Positions 16,357 through 31,042 of a stretch of DNA of 64,000 nucleotides are shown one piece after another. The notes beneath the pieces were generated by a model. That model saw only the letters and a program-made list of their open reading frames with translations. It ran no database searches and was not told the DNA's origin. Positions within the stretch are counted from its first letter, which is position 1, and every line of letters begins with the position of its first letter. Both the position numbers and the translations under genes were made by a program. Source of the stretch: Rhizobiales bacterium CCH3-A5 (lineage in GTDB: Bacteria > Pseudomonadota > Alphaproteobacteria > Rhizobiales > Beijerinckiaceae); contig LSIB01000136.1 in assembly GCA_001556025.1 (NCBI GenBank), forward strand, positions 1-64,000, given 5' to 3'.

Positions 16357-16575
16357 ATGCCCTACGTCAACATCAAGATCACCCGCGAAGGCGCGACGCC
16401 TGCGCAGAAAATCGAACTGATTGCGGGCGTGACCGACCTGCTCGTGCGCGTCCTCGACAAGAAGCCCGCCACGACCTTCGTCGTGATCGACGAGGTCGCG
16501 CTCGAGGACTGGGGCGTCGGCGGCCTGCCCGTCGAGACCTGGCGCCGGCAGGACGCGCCCCGGACGCCGCTCTGA
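16357..16575 (+). CDS. 4-oxalocrotonate tautomerase family protein
   Basis: A 72-residue protein of the tautomerase superfamily. After removal of Met the catalytic Pro1 would be the N-terminus (MPYVNIKITREGATPAQK). The typical helix IELIAGVTDLLVRVLDKKP and the strand ATTFVVIDEVALEDWGVGG complete the fold. Members use Pro1 as a general base or nucleophile on keto-enol substrates; the substrate here is unknown. The SD CCCGGAGG-like stretch lies 7 bp before the ATG. Third gene of the GST operon, followed by a terminator hairpin. Confidence 0.9.
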   Translation: MPYVNIKITREGATPAQKIELIAGVTDLLVRVLDKKPATTFVVIDEVALEDWGVGGLPVETWRRQDAPRTPL

Positions 16576-16583
16576 CATGAAGA

Positions 16584-16608
16584 CGCCCGCCATCGTCGAT
16601 GGCGGGCG
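16584..16608. terminator. shared terminator hairpin between convergent genes
   Basis: An 11-bp perfect stem CGCCCGCCATC / GATGGCGGGCG with a GTC loop lies 8 bp after the tautomerase stop. It is also 30 bp past the stop of the opposing reductase gene. There is no strong T-run on either side, so termination efficiency is uncertain. Confidence 0.55.
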
Positions 16609-16638
16609 CTCGCTCCTTGCACGGCCGAATGAAAGGGC

Positions 16639-17208
16639 TCAGCCCTTCACGCTCTTGACGACCTCGGCCACGTTGACGCCGAAGGCTTCGGCCGTCTTGA
16701 GGTCGCCGGGGATCATCTCCGCGACGCCGGCGTCCGACGGCGAGGTCACGAGCAGGCCCTGATAGCCGCCGAGATTGTTGAGGTCGTCACGCGTCGAGGC
16801 CTTGGCGTTGGACGGGTGCATGCCGGTGCCGGTCCAGAGCATTTTGTGCTGGGCCGCAAACAGCGCGAGATAGGCGATAGTCGAGCCCTTGTCGCCGTTC
16901 AGCGTCGCTGAATTGGTGAAGCCGGCCGCGATCTTGCCTTTCCACTCCATCCCGTACCAGGGCTTGCTCGAGGCGTCGGCGAATTTTTTGAACTGCCACG
17001 ACACATTGCCCATATAGGTCGGCGAGCCGAAGATCACGCCGTCGGCGGCCTTGATGGTTTCCCAGGCGGCGTCCGGCAAATTGCCCTCGGCGTCGATCGC
17101 GAGGAGATCGACAGTAGCGCCCGTCGAGGCGGCGCCTTTCTGGACATGTTCGGCCACCCTGGCGGTGTGACCGTAGCCGGAATGGAAGACGATGGCGATC
17201 TTGGTCAT
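16639..17208 (-). CDS. flavodoxin-fold NAD(P)H:quinone oxidoreductase-like protein
   Basis: A 189-residue FMN-binding flavodoxin-like protein of the WrbA neighbourhood, expected to reduce quinones by two electrons and so avoid semiquinone radicals. The FMN phosphate loop is HSGYGHTARVAEHV near the start. The isoalloxazine loop is FGSPTYMGNVSWQFKKF (about residue 60-76), with TGTGMHP farther on. The C-terminal part with GYQGLLVTSPSDAG differs from classical WrbA, so only the general family is called. It faces the GST operon tail-to-tail. Confidence 0.83.
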   Translation of the reverse strand: MTKIAIVFHSGYGHTARVAEHVQKGAASTGATVDLLAIDAEGNLPDAAWETIKAADGVIFGSPTYMGNVSWQFKKFADASSKPWYGMEWKGKIAAGFTNSATLNGDKGSTIAYLALFAAQHKMLWTGTGMHPSNAKASTRDDLNNLGGYQGLLVTSPSDAGVAEMIPGDLKTAEAFGVNVAEVVKSVKG

Positions 17209-17459
17209 CTGGAAACCTCTGTCTCAAACGGTTGCGTTCGATACCGCCCTAGATGTTGCAGCGCGGCGACGGCTGCAATGCCGCGGCGATTGCGGCTGCG
17301 CAGGATCGCCTTGGCGCAACGGCAATGAAGGCGGCCCCACGACGATGTCCGGAATTGGCGGTCACGCGGGTGTCGTATCGCGCCCCTAGCGTCGTTTCCG
17401 GGGATCGAACCTGACGCGTTCAACAGTCGGTTCGGTTGCGTCGTGGGGAGTGCTGAGCC

Positions 17460-19169
17460 ATGCAAGTCGATATCTTCACTCAGGTGATCGTGCCGGTCAT
17501 AGGCGGCCTCGGCATCTTCATGCTGGGCCTCGAATTCATGAGTAACGGCATCCAGAATCTCGCCGTCAACAAGATGCGCGCGCTGCTCGCCAAGATCGCG
17601 GGCACGCCGGTTAAGGGCGTGCTCGCCGGCACCTTCATCACCGGCATCATCCAGTCCTCGACCGCGATGACCGTGATGGTCGTCGGCCTCGTCAACGCCG
17701 GCGTCATCGGACTGCGGCCCGCCATCAGCGTGATCATGGGCGCCAATATCGGCACGACGCTGGGCAACGGCCTGATCGCGCTGCCGCTCGGCCCGCTCGG
17801 CCTGTTCCTCGCCGGCATCTTCGCGCTGGTCCACATCTTCGCCAAATCCGACAAGGTCAAGAACATCGCGCTCGCCTGCATGGGCTTCGCGCTGATCTTC
17901 TACGGCCTGAACCTTATGACCGGCGGCCTGCGCCCCCTGCGCGCCATGCCGGAAGTCATGAGCGTGATCTCCTCCCTCAAGGCCGACAGCTTCGTGGGCC
18001 TGATCTACTGCGTGCTGATCGCGGCCGGGATCACCGCGATGATCCACTCCTCCTCGGCCACGATCGGCATCGTCATGGGTCTCGGCGCCGCCGGCATCCT
18101 CGACTGGAAGACGGCGGTGGCCTTCTCGCTCGGCGCCGATCTGGGCACCACCATCACCTCCTGGATGGCCTCGCTCAACCTCACCAAGAACGCCAAACGA
18201 GCCGCCTACGCGCACATATCCTTCAACATCATCGGCGTGATGGTGACGATCCCGCTGTTCTTCGTCTCGATGGACGTGCTCACCTGGGCGATGCAGTGGT
18301 TCGGCGGCGACCCCGGCGTGCCCGTCATCAAGGACGGCAAGGAAACCTTCCCGCTGGTCCCGGTCGCGATCGGCCTCTACTCGACCTTCTTCAACATCTT
18401 CAACACCGTCCTGCTCTTCCCCTTCGTCGGCGTGTTCGAACGGGTCCTGATGAAGGTCGGCGCCAACGCCACCAACGAGCAGGAAGACTACACCCAGCCG
18501 CTTTATCTGACCGCCGCCGCGGCAGGCGATCCGGTAACGGCTGTCCCCGCCGTCCAGCGCGAGACCGGCCGCTATCTCGAGGCCGCCCGCAAATTCCTCG
18601 ATATCGCCAAGGGCAAGGACGACGCGCCCGACAAGATCGAGGAGCACTACGCCGCCATCGACATCCTCAACCGCGAAATCCGCTCCTACACCTCGGGCAT
18701 GTTCAAGGCCGACATGCCCTATGCCCGGGCCGATCTCGTCGCCAGCCTGATCGAGGAAGAGGACCAGACCGCGAGCCTGGGCGAGGCGCTCTACCAGATC
18801 GCCCGCCGGATCGAGCGCCAGCCCTTCGGCGAGGTTGGCCGGGGTCTTGTCGACACGCTGGTCGATCAGGTCGAGGACGCGCTCCGCGCCATCATCCCGA
18901 TCGATCAGGTCAATCCCCCGGTCACCGCCGATGCCGAGCCCCGGCTCAAGGGCCTCGCCGAACTGCGCGAGCGCTGCCTGCGTCTGGGCGCGGAACTGCC
19001 CTGGGTCGAGCGCGGCGCGATCCTGGCCCTGCTCGGCTCGGCCGAGCGCGCTTTCTACCTGATCGAGCGCATCGACTCCGAGCGCAAATCGGTCTCGCGC
19101 GTGGTGCAGTCGGCGCAGGTCGAGACCCGCTCGGCGGAGGGCTTCGGCGGCGCGGCCGTGCCGGCCTGA
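17460..19169 (+). CDS. Na/Pi cotransporter with PhoU-like C-terminal domain
   Basis: A 569-residue inner-membrane protein of the NptA/PNaS family, which imports or exports phosphate with sodium. Two inverted transport repeats are visible, each with the serine-rich signature: QSSTAMTVMVVGLVNAG (near residue 62) and HSSSATIGIVMGLGAAG (near residue 196). About eight to nine membrane helices lie between residues 5 and 330. Residues 370-560 form a soluble PhoU-like helical domain that may read the phosphate state. Monocistronic, with a strong terminator behind it. Confidence 0.92.
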   Translation: MQVDIFTQVIVPVIGGLGIFMLGLEFMSNGIQNLAVNKMRALLAKIAGTPVKGVLAGTFITGIIQSSTAMTVMVVGLVNAGVIGLRPAISVIMGANIGTTLGNGLIALPLGPLGLFLAGIFALVHIFAKSDKVKNIALACMGFALIFYGLNLMTGGLRPLRAMPEVMSVISSLKADSFVGLIYCVLIAAGITAMIHSSSATIGIVMGLGAAGILDWKTAVAFSLGADLGTTITSWMASLNLTKNAKRAAYAHISFNIIGVMVTIPLFFVSMDVLTWAMQWFGGDPGVPVIKDGKETFPLVPVAIGLYSTFFNIFNTVLLFPFVGVFERVLMKVGANATNEQEDYTQPLYLTAAAAGDPVTAVPAVQRETGRYLEAARKFLDIAKGKDDAPDKIEEHYAAIDILNREIRSYTSGMFKADMPYARADLVASLIEEEDQTASLGEALYQIARRIERQPFGEVGRGLVDTLVDQVEDALRAIIPIDQVNPPVTADAEPRLKGLAELRERCLRLGAELPWVERGAILALLGSAERAFYLIERIDSERKSVSRVVQSAQVETRSAEGFGGAAVPA

Positions 19170-19199
19170 TCCACGCTTCGGCTTGTCCTGAACAGATCA

Positions 19200-19228
19200 G
19201 GGGTCGCTCTTCGGAGCGGCCCCTTTTT
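19200..19228 (+). terminator. intrinsic terminator with UUCG tetraloop
   Basis: Stem GGGGTCGCTC (19200-19209) and GAGCGGCCCC (19214-19223) with one U-G pair closes an extra-stable TTCG loop and is followed by TTTTT. It lies 31 bp past the Na/Pi cotransporter stop. Confidence 0.9.
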
Positions 19229-19348
19229 GGTCTGGGGCAAGCCCGGCCTGCTCCCGTGCGCCGACAAGGCGACCCGCGCGCGGTTGAGCCCACCGGCGCG
19301 ATCCTGTAGGGCGGCTGGACCCTATTCCGGTTTTGAAGAGACATTCTG

Positions 19349-21577
<2,229 letters not shown>

Positions 21578-21711
21578 TCGCATGCGTCTGCCGCATGCCT
21601 GCCAATTGATCTCGACACGGATGAAATTTCGGTCAATCCTTGAAGCGCGCGGGCCTTCGGACGCTTGCATCCGAAGCACCGCGAGACGCGATGGCTCCAA
21701 AGGATGCGGCG

Positions 21712-21915
21712 ATGGCGACCGGAACCGTAAAATGGTTCAATACTGAGAAGGGCTTTGGCTTCATACAGCCTGCGGATGGCGGAAAGGATGTGTTTGTTCA
21801 CATCACTGCCGTTAAGGAAGCGGGCTTCATGACGCTGACGGAAGGACAGAAAGTCTCGTTCGAACTCAAGACCGAACGGGGCAAGACGGCAGCCGGCTCA
21901 CTGCAGTTGCTCTGA
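21712..21915 (+). CDS. cold-shock protein, CspA family
   Basis: A 67-residue single cold-shock domain that binds single-stranded nucleic acids and melts RNA structure. RNP1 is KGFGFIQ and RNP2 is VFVHI, with the [12 protein letters not shown] start typical of the family. The ATG at 21712 has an AAAGGA SD 7 bp upstream and gives the standard length; an in-frame ATG at 21640 would add 24 unrelated residues. The leader after the glucosidase gene is about 130 nt and could be involved in cold control, but no defined element was recognised. Confidence 0.93.
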   Translation: MATGTVKWFNTEKGFGFIQPADGGKDVFVHITAVKEAGFMTLTEGQKVSFELKTERGKTAAGSLQLL

Positions 21916-21957
21916 TCCGACCCGACTTCGGATTCCGACAAGGATCGCATCGCGGCG

Positions 21958-22566
21958 ATGACGAATGGCTTTGCGCGCGGCGTCGTCGCCGGCGTCTATG
22001 AAATACTTCCGGTTGCGGACACGCAGCACCCTTTCGTGACGCACCCATGCGAGCGCCTGGCGCTCGATCTCTCCGGCATTCCAGGCGATGTCCATGGCGG
22101 CGTGACGCGCAAATCCGGCGCGCGCGAGCCCTGGCTGCCGCGCGGCACAGTGCTACGCAACGACCGCCAACTCTCGGCGCTGAGCGCGGACGAGCTTGCA
22201 GAGGTCGCTGCGAACCTCGGCCTCGACGCGCTGCCGCCCGAATGGATCGGCGGAAATCTCCTGTTCACGGGGCTCGAGCGTTTCTCGCGGATCGCGCCCG
22301 GCAGCCGGCTCGCCATCGGCGGTTCGTGGGGCGGCAGCGGGCGCTTCGACGGCGGCGCCGTGCTGCGGGTCGAGGCCTATAACTTCCCCTGTCGCCAGTC
22401 AGGGCGGGCGATCGCCGCTCTGGCCGGGCGGCCTGAGGTCGAATTCGCCTTCGTCAAGGTCGCAACAGCCTTGCGCGGCCTCGTGCTCAGCGTCGATCTC
22501 GCCGGAACGATCACGCCGGGCGATGCGGTTATTGTGATCCCGCCGGTGACGCCGAAGGTCGGCTGA
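21958..22566 (+). CDS. MOSC-domain protein
   Basis: A 202-residue protein of the MOSC superfamily (molybdenum cofactor sulfurase C-terminal-like). The GIPGDVHGGVTRKSGAREPW segment and PRGTVLRNDRQLS are the conserved core, with EWIGGNLLFTGLERFSRIAPG following. The conserved cysteine appears as NFPCRQSGRAIA. Such stand-alone MOSC proteins may carry sulfur for metal-sulfur cluster or pyranopterin chemistry; the substrate is unknown. Its 3' end overlaps the opposing DMT transporter gene by 38 bp. Confidence 0.85.
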   Translation: MTNGFARGVVAGVYEILPVADTQHPFVTHPCERLALDLSGIPGDVHGGVTRKSGAREPWLPRGTVLRNDRQLSALSADELAEVAANLGLDALPPEWIGGNLLFTGLERFSRIAPGSRLAIGGSWGGSGRFDGGAVLRVEAYNFPCRQSGRAIAALAGRPEVEFAFVKVATALRGLVLSVDLAGTITPGDAVIVIPPVTPKVG

Positions 22567-23446
22567 TCGTCGCGGGGCTGCGTCCGGCGAAGCGTCGGGC
22601 CATGGCGACGCAGGCCGCCACCGCGACGCAGACCGCGAGCATCGCCACGCTGACGCTCTCGCCCAGCAGCAGCGCCGCCAGCGTCAGCCCGAAGAAGGGC
22701 TGGAGCAACTGCAACTGCCCGACCGCCGCGATGCCGCCCTGCGCCAGCCCGCGATACCAGAACACGAAGCCGATCAGCATGCTGAACAGCGCCACATAAG
22801 ACAGGCTTAGCCAGCCTGCCCGGCTCACGCCGCCGAAGCCTGCCGGCGCTGTCAACAACGCCAGTGTCAGCATGACCGGCAGGCTGAGAACCAGCGCCCA
22901 GGAGATCACCTGCCAGCCGCCGAGCCGGCGCGAGAGCCGGGCGCCTTCGGCATAGCCCAGGCCGCAGACCACGACGGCAGCCAGCATCAGCAGGTCGCCG
23001 ATCAGCGAGGCTTCGAGACCCTGCGTGAGCGCATAGCCGACCACCAGCGCGCTGCCGAGGCAGGAGAACAGCCAGAACGGCAAAGGCGGCCGCTCGCCGG
23101 CCCGCAGCACGCCGAACATGGCCGTCGCCAGCGGCAGCAAGCCGATGAAGACGATCGAATGCGCGGAAGTGACATATTGCAGCGCCAGCGCCGTCAGCAG
23201 CGGGAAGCCGACCACGACGCTGAGCCCCACCACGAGCAAAGGCACGATGTCGCCCCGCAGCGGACGCGGCTGGCGGAAGGCGACCAGCAGCGCCAGCCCC
23301 GAGACGCCTGCGATCGCGGCGCGCGCGGCGGTCAGGAAGACCGGATCGAACTCGGCCACGGCCAGCCGCGTCGCCGGCAGCGAGCCGCTGAAGATCAGCA
23401 CCCCGATCAGCCCGTTGATCAGGCCGCTGGTCGTCTTCGTCATCAT
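22529..23446 (-). CDS. EamA/DMT-family transporter
   Basis: A 305-residue inner-membrane protein with about ten helices in two EamA repeats (GLINGLIGVLIFSGSLPATR at the start; LIGFVFWYRGLAQGGIAAVG in the second repeat). Family members mostly export amino acids, nucleosides or other metabolites. The ATG at 23446 was preferred because a GGAGCGACG SD precedes it; an in-frame upstream start at 23506 adds a cysteine-rich stretch inside the regulator promoter. It is divergent from a MocR regulator, which probably controls it. Confidence 0.87.
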   Translation of the reverse strand: MMTKTTSGLINGLIGVLIFSGSLPATRLAVAEFDPVFLTAARAAIAGVSGLALLVAFRQPRPLRGDIVPLLVVGLSVVVGFPLLTALALQYVTSAHSIVFIGLLPLATAMFGVLRAGERPPLPFWLFSCLGSALVVGYALTQGLEASLIGDLLMLAAVVVCGLGYAEGARLSRRLGGWQVISWALVLSLPVMLTLALLTAPAGFGGVSRAGWLSLSYVALFSMLIGFVFWYRGLAQGGIAAVGQLQLLQPFFGLTLAALLLGESVSVAMLAVCVAVAACVAMARRFAGRSPATISRPSASPAGSQ

Positions 23447-23499
23447 CGTCGCTCCACTTTTCCGCTGGATCGGCCGGATGCATGCGACTAACCAGAGAC

Positions 23500-23526
23500 A
23501 CTGCAATACAGTTGGGGCAAACTGTC
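23500..23526. promoter_or_regulatory. possible MocR operator
   Basis: ACTG (23500-23503) and CAGT (23509-23512) form an inverted repeat with a 5-nt spacer (CAATA), and a third half-site ACTGT follows at 23521-23525, next to the MocR start. Location between divergent genes suggests autoregulation and control of the exporter. Confidence 0.35.
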
Positions 23527-24954
23527 ATGGTCATGGAACCACTACAATTTCAGGAGCCGCTTGCCGCTGACGCTGGTGGCGGCACGCTGGTGGCGCGCGT
23601 CATCGCGAGCGTCCGGCAGCGCATCGCGGGCCGGACGCTGGCTCCGGGCGCAAGGCTGCCATCGATCCGCGCCTTTGCTGAAACGATGCGCGTCTCCAAG
23701 TCCACGGTGGTGGAGGCTTATGACCGCCTCGCCGCCGAGGGCGTCATTCAGGCCCGGCGCGGCTCGGGCTTTTATGTCGCCGGCCACGCGCCGCCTTTCG
23801 CACTGGCCGCGATCGGGCCCCGGCTGGAGCGCGCGGTCGATCCGTTCTGGGTTTCGCGGCAAACGCTGGAAGCGGGCGACGCGGTGCTCAAGCCAGGCTG
23901 CGGCTGGCTCCCGGCCGACTGGCTGCCGCAGGACAATCTCCGGCGGGCGCTGCGGAGCTTGTCGCGCGCGCCTGCCGAAACGCTGGCCGATTACGGCACA
24001 CCGCTGGGCCTCGGCTCCCTGCGGCAGCTTCTCGCCCGCCGTATGGCGCAAAACGGGATCGAGGCCGCGCCCGACCAGATCCTGCTGACCGAATCCGGCA
24101 CGCAGGCGCTCGATCTCGTCTGCCGCTTTCTGGTCGAGCCCGGGGACACGGTACTGGTCGACGACCCCTGCTATTTCAACTTTCACGCCTTGCTGAAAGC
24201 CCACCGCGTCCGCATCGTCGGCGTGCCCTACACGCCGACCGGACCCGATATCGTCGCGCTGGAGCAGGTGCTGGAGGCCGAACGCCCGCGCCTCTACATC
24301 ACCAACTCAGCGCTGCATAATCCAACCGGGGCGACGCTGTCTCCGGTCGTGGCGCATCGCGTGCTCAGGCTCGCCGAGCAGTACGCGCTGACCATCGTCG
24401 AGGATGACATCTTCGCCGATTTCGACCCGGAGCCGGCGGCACGGCTGGCCGCGTTCGACGGGCTCGACCGCGTCGTCCAGATCGGCAGCTTCTCCAAATC
24501 GCTCTCGGCCTCGGCGCGCTGCGGCTATATCGCCGCCAGGCGCGACTGGATCGAGGCGCTGATCGACCTCAAGATCGCCGCCTCCTTCGGCACGGGCCGG
24601 CTGGCGGCGGAACTCGTGCTGGGCATCCTCAAGGACGGAAGCTACCGCAAGCACATGGAGGCCTTGCGCACGCGTCTTGCCCGCGCCCGGAGCGAGACCT
24701 CGGCGCGGCTCCGGACCATCGGCATCGTACCCTGGATCGAACCGCGCGGCGGCATGTTCCTGTGGTGCGCGCTGCCCCAAGGGGTCGATGCGGCGACGAT
24801 CGCGCGGCAACTGCTCGCACAGGACATCGTGCTGGCGCCGGGCAACGTCTACAGCCTGTCGCAGGCGGCGAATGGCTTCATGCGCTTCAACGTCGCGCAG
24901 TCGGGCGATCCGCGCCTGTTCGTCGCGCTGGCGCAGGCGATGCGGCAGGTTTGA
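23527..24954 (+). CDS. MocR/PdxR-type GntR regulator with aminotransferase domain
   Basis: A 475-residue fusion of a GntR winged helix (about residues 15-80: RVIASVRQRIAGRTLAPGA, then RLPSIRAFAETMRVSKSTVV) to a fold-type-I PLP aminotransferase domain (about 105-470). The PLP-binding lysine is in QIGSFSKSLSASARCGYI and the NPTG motif occurs as HNPTGATLS. MocR proteins use PLP or an aminotransferase-like substrate as the signal, commonly for GABA, taurine, PLP or transporter genes. Start choice is uncertain among 23482, 23527 and 23533; no good SD was seen. Divergent from the DMT exporter. Confidence 0.88.
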   Translation: MVMEPLQFQEPLAADAGGGTLVARVIASVRQRIAGRTLAPGARLPSIRAFAETMRVSKSTVVEAYDRLAAEGVIQARRGSGFYVAGHAPPFALAAIGPRLERAVDPFWVSRQTLEAGDAVLKPGCGWLPADWLPQDNLRRALRSLSRAPAETLADYGTPLGLGSLRQLLARRMAQNGIEAAPDQILLTESGTQALDLVCRFLVEPGDTVLVDDPCYFNFHALLKAHRVRIVGVPYTPTGPDIVALEQVLEAERPRLYITNSALHNPTGATLSPVVAHRVLRLAEQYALTIVEDDIFADFDPEPAARLAAFDGLDRVVQIGSFSKSLSASARCGYIAARRDWIEALIDLKIAASFGTGRLAAELVLGILKDGSYRKHMEALRTRLARARSETSARLRTIGIVPWIEPRGGMFLWCALPQGVDAATIARQLLAQDIVLAPGNVYSLSQAANGFMRFNVAQSGDPRLFVALAQAMRQV

Positions 24955-25006
24955 CGCCTGCAAAAGTCACGAAGCAGTTTGCGCTTGCGAACAAGCTGCG
25001 ATTGAC

Positions 25007-25022
25007 ATAAAGATATCTTTAT
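25007..25022. promoter_or_regulatory. perfect 16-bp palindrome upstream of the methionine operon
   Basis: ATAAAGATATCTTTAT is an exact palindrome lying 16 bp before the ArsR-type regulator start and overlapping the last base of a TTGACA hexamer (25002-25007). ArsR-family repressors bind such 12-2-12-like or compact palindromes, and SahR-type regulators of the methionine cycle use ATAAAG/CTTTAT-type sites as I recall. Autoregulation plus control of metF and metH is inferred. Confidence 0.7.
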
Positions 25023-25037
25023 ATCTTTTTTCGTTCC

Positions 25038-26063
25038 GTGGAGTGCGAGCGCTTGCGCCAGACGACGCTGTCTTCCGAAGTCCTGCTGGCTGGCCTGCGC
25101 GCCGCAGGCGAAGAGACGCGCCTGCGCATTCTGGCGCTGCTCTCGGAAGGCGAGCTGTCGGTCTCCGACCTCACGGACATCCTCGGCCAGTCGCAGCCGC
25201 GCATCTCGCGCCATCTCAAGCTGCTCGCCGAGGCCGGCCTCGTCCGCCGTTCGCGCGAGGGGGCCTGGGCCTTCTTCCGGCTCGACGAGACCGGCACGGG
25301 CGGCGCCTTCGCGGCTTCACTCGCGGCCTGGCTCGATCCCGCCGATCCTGTGCTCGCCGCCGACCGCGAGCGGCTGGCGGCGGTGCGCGCCTCACGCGCC
25401 GAAGTGGCGCAGACCTATTTCGCCAGCGTCGCGCGCGACTGGGACCGGCTCCGCTCGCTGCATGTGCCCGACGAGGCGGTGGAGGCCGCCGTGCTCGCAG
25501 CCGTCGGCGAAGGCACGCGCGGCGCGGTGCTCGATCTCGGCACCGGCACCGGCCGCATGCTGGAGCGGATCGCCCCGAAATTCGGCCGCGCCGTCGGCGT
25601 CGACGCCAACCATGCCATGCTGGCGGTGGCGCGCGCCAATCTGGAGAAGGCGGGTCTTGCCCGCGTCGAGCTGCGCCAGGGCGACATCCACGCCCTGCCC
25701 TTTGCGCGCAGCGCCTTCGACTGCGTCATCATCCATCAGGTGCTGCATTTCCTCGACGATCCCGGCCGCGCCGTGCGCGAGGCCGCCGCCATGCTCAGCC
25801 CCGGCGGGCGGCTGATCGTCGTCGATTTCGCCCCCCACGAGATGGAATTCCTGCGCACCGAGCATGCCCATCGCCGGCTCGGTTTCTCGCGCGCACAGAT
25901 CGCCGGCTGGTTCTCCGAGGCCGGCCTGACCTGCGATCTCGCCGACGAGGTCAAGGCCAAGGGCGGACAGGCGAGCCAGTTGACCGTGATGCTCTGGCGC
26001 GGCCGCGACGCGCGCGTGCAGTGCGATCTTCCATTACGACAAGACAGTTTCGAGGTGGCCTGA
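25038..26063 (+). CDS. ArsR-family regulator fused to SAM-dependent methyltransferase domain (SahR-like)
   Basis: A 341-residue protein. Residues 10-85 form an ArsR winged helix (AAGEETRLRILALLSEGELS, QSQPRISRHLKLLAEAGLV) without the metal-binding CxC of arsenic sensors. Residues 140-320 form a class I methyltransferase with the SAM loop LDLGTGTGRMLE, VDANHAML and VIIHQVLHFLDDP. In front of metF and metH this arrangement suggests a repressor that reads SAM or S-adenosylhomocysteine, as described for SahR. The GTG at 25038 has no SD; a TTG at 25053 has GGAG 9 bp upstream and may be the true start. The metF ATG overlaps the stop by 1 bp. Confidence 0.87.
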   Translation: MECERLRQTTLSSEVLLAGLRAAGEETRLRILALLSEGELSVSDLTDILGQSQPRISRHLKLLAEAGLVRRSREGAWAFFRLDETGTGGAFAASLAAWLDPADPVLAADRERLAAVRASRAEVAQTYFASVARDWDRLRSLHVPDEAVEAAVLAAVGEGTRGAVLDLGTGTGRMLERIAPKFGRAVGVDANHAMLAVARANLEKAGLARVELRQGDIHALPFARSAFDCVIIHQVLHFLDDPGRAVREAAAMLSPGGRLIVVDFAPHEMEFLRTEHAHRRLGFSRAQIAGWFSEAGLTCDLADEVKAKGGQASQLTVMLWRGRDARVQCDLPLRQDSFEVA

Positions 26064-26977
26064 TGAACGCGTTTCGCCCCAGCCGGCACGGCTCACGCCG
26101 CCCAAAGGTCTCGTTCGAGTTCTTCCCGCCCAAGACCCCGGAGATGGAGGTCGCGCTCTGGGAGAGCGTGCGCCGGCTGGAGCCGCTCGGCCCCGCCTTC
26201 GTCTCGGTGACCTATGGCGCCGGCGGCTCGACCCGCGAACGCACCCATGCGACCGTCAAGCGTATGGTCGAGGAGACGGGCCTGAAGCCCGCCGCCCATC
26301 TGACCTGCGTCTCGGCCACGACCGACGAGGTCGACGAGGTGATCCGCTCCTATTGGGACGCCGGCGTGCGTCATATCGTGGCTTTGCGCGGCGACCCGGC
26401 CGGCGGTCTCGGCACGACCTATGAGCCCCATCCAAACGGCTACCACCAGACCTCCGATCTCGTCGCCGGCATCCGCCGCGTCGGCGATTTCGAGGTCACG
26501 GTCTCGGCCTATCCGGAGAAGCACCCTGAAGCCGCCTCGCTCGACGCCGATATCGACGCGCTGAAGAAGAAGGTCGATGCCGGCGCGACGCGCGCCATCA
26601 CCCAGTTCTTCTTCGATAACGACGTCTATTTCCGCTATCTCGACAAGGTGCGCGCCGCCGGCATCGATATTCCGATCCTGCCCGGCATCGTCCCGGTGCA
26701 GAATTTCAAGCAGACCGCGAGCTTCGCCCGCAAGACCGGCGCGAGCGTGCCGCAATGGCTGGCCGACCGCTTCGAGGGGCTGGAAGAGGACGCCGCGACG
26801 CGGCGGCTGGTCGCGGCCGCCGTCTGCGCCGAGCAGGCGCTCGACCTGATCGACCGCGGCGCGACCGATCTGCACTTCTACACGATGAACAAGGCCGATT
26901 TGGTCTACGCGATCTGCCATCTGGTCGGGCTGAAGCCCGAGCGGGCGGCGGTGGCGCAGGCTGCCGCGGCAGAGTGA
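26063..26977 (+). CDS. metF: 5,10-methylenetetrahydrofolate reductase
   Basis: A 304-residue FAD enzyme that makes 5-methyl-THF, the methyl donor for MetH. The family start RRPKVSFEFFPPKTPEME carries the catalytic glutamate of the FEFFPPK motif. VTYGAGGSTRERT, HLTCV and LRGDPAGG follow, and FFDNDVYFRY and LPGIVPVQNFKQ complete the barrel. The length matches E. coli MetF (296). Translation is coupled to the upstream regulator (TGATG). Next comes a small gene and then metH, so the operon covers one-carbon input to methionine. Confidence 0.96.
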   Translation: MNAFRPSRHGSRRPKVSFEFFPPKTPEMEVALWESVRRLEPLGPAFVSVTYGAGGSTRERTHATVKRMVEETGLKPAAHLTCVSATTDEVDEVIRSYWDAGVRHIVALRGDPAGGLGTTYEPHPNGYHQTSDLVAGIRRVGDFEVTVSAYPEKHPEAASLDADIDALKKKVDAGATRAITQFFFDNDVYFRYLDKVRAAGIDIPILPGIVPVQNFKQTASFARKTGASVPQWLADRFEGLEEDAATRRLVAAAVCAEQALDLIDRGATDLHFYTMNKADLVYAICHLVGLKPERAAVAQAAAAE

Positions 26978-27031
26978 GAGCTTTCGAACGAATACCCATA
27001 TTGTAAAGGGTGTTTGTTGGAGGACGATTAG

Positions 27032-27262
27032 ATGGCAGAGCCGAGTGATCTCATTCTTCCGATGCTGCGCGAGATGCGCGCTGAGGGCACCGCTTTTCGC
27101 GAAGAGATGCGGTCGGATATGGCTGAACTGAAGAAGCGGCTCGAAAGCGTTCGGCAGGCTGCTTTTGGCGAATCTGTCCTTGGTCGTTATGCGGCTGCCG
27201 AAGTCGAAGAACGAATGGAAGCTTTCGAGAAGCGATTGGCCGCGCTTGAAGGCAAGCACTGA
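27032..27262 (+). CDS. small coiled-coil protein, function unknown
   Basis: A 76-residue charged protein between metF and metH, preceded by a good SD (GGAGG, 12 bp before the ATG). Almost all of it is predicted helix with heptad-like spacing: PMLREMRAEGTAFREEMRSD, then ELKKRLESVRQ and ERMEAFEKRLAALEG. No domain was recognised. The strand and close spacing put it in the met operon, but its base composition is slightly less GC-rich than its neighbours, so it may be a recent insertion. It has no signal peptide or membrane segment. Confidence 0.65.
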   Translation: MAEPSDLILPMLREMRAEGTAFREEMRSDMAELKKRLESVRQAAFGESVLGRYAAAEVEERMEAFEKRLAALEGKH

Positions 27263-27289
27263 ATTTTCAAGCCCTGCGAAAGCGTGACG

Positions 27290-31038
<3,749 letters not shown>

Positions 31039-31042
<4 letters not shown>

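Noticed and set aside
26978..27289. Cobalamin or SAM riboswitch before metH
   Set aside because: The space is mostly occupied by a small gene, and no B12-box or SAM-II-like conserved core was recognised.
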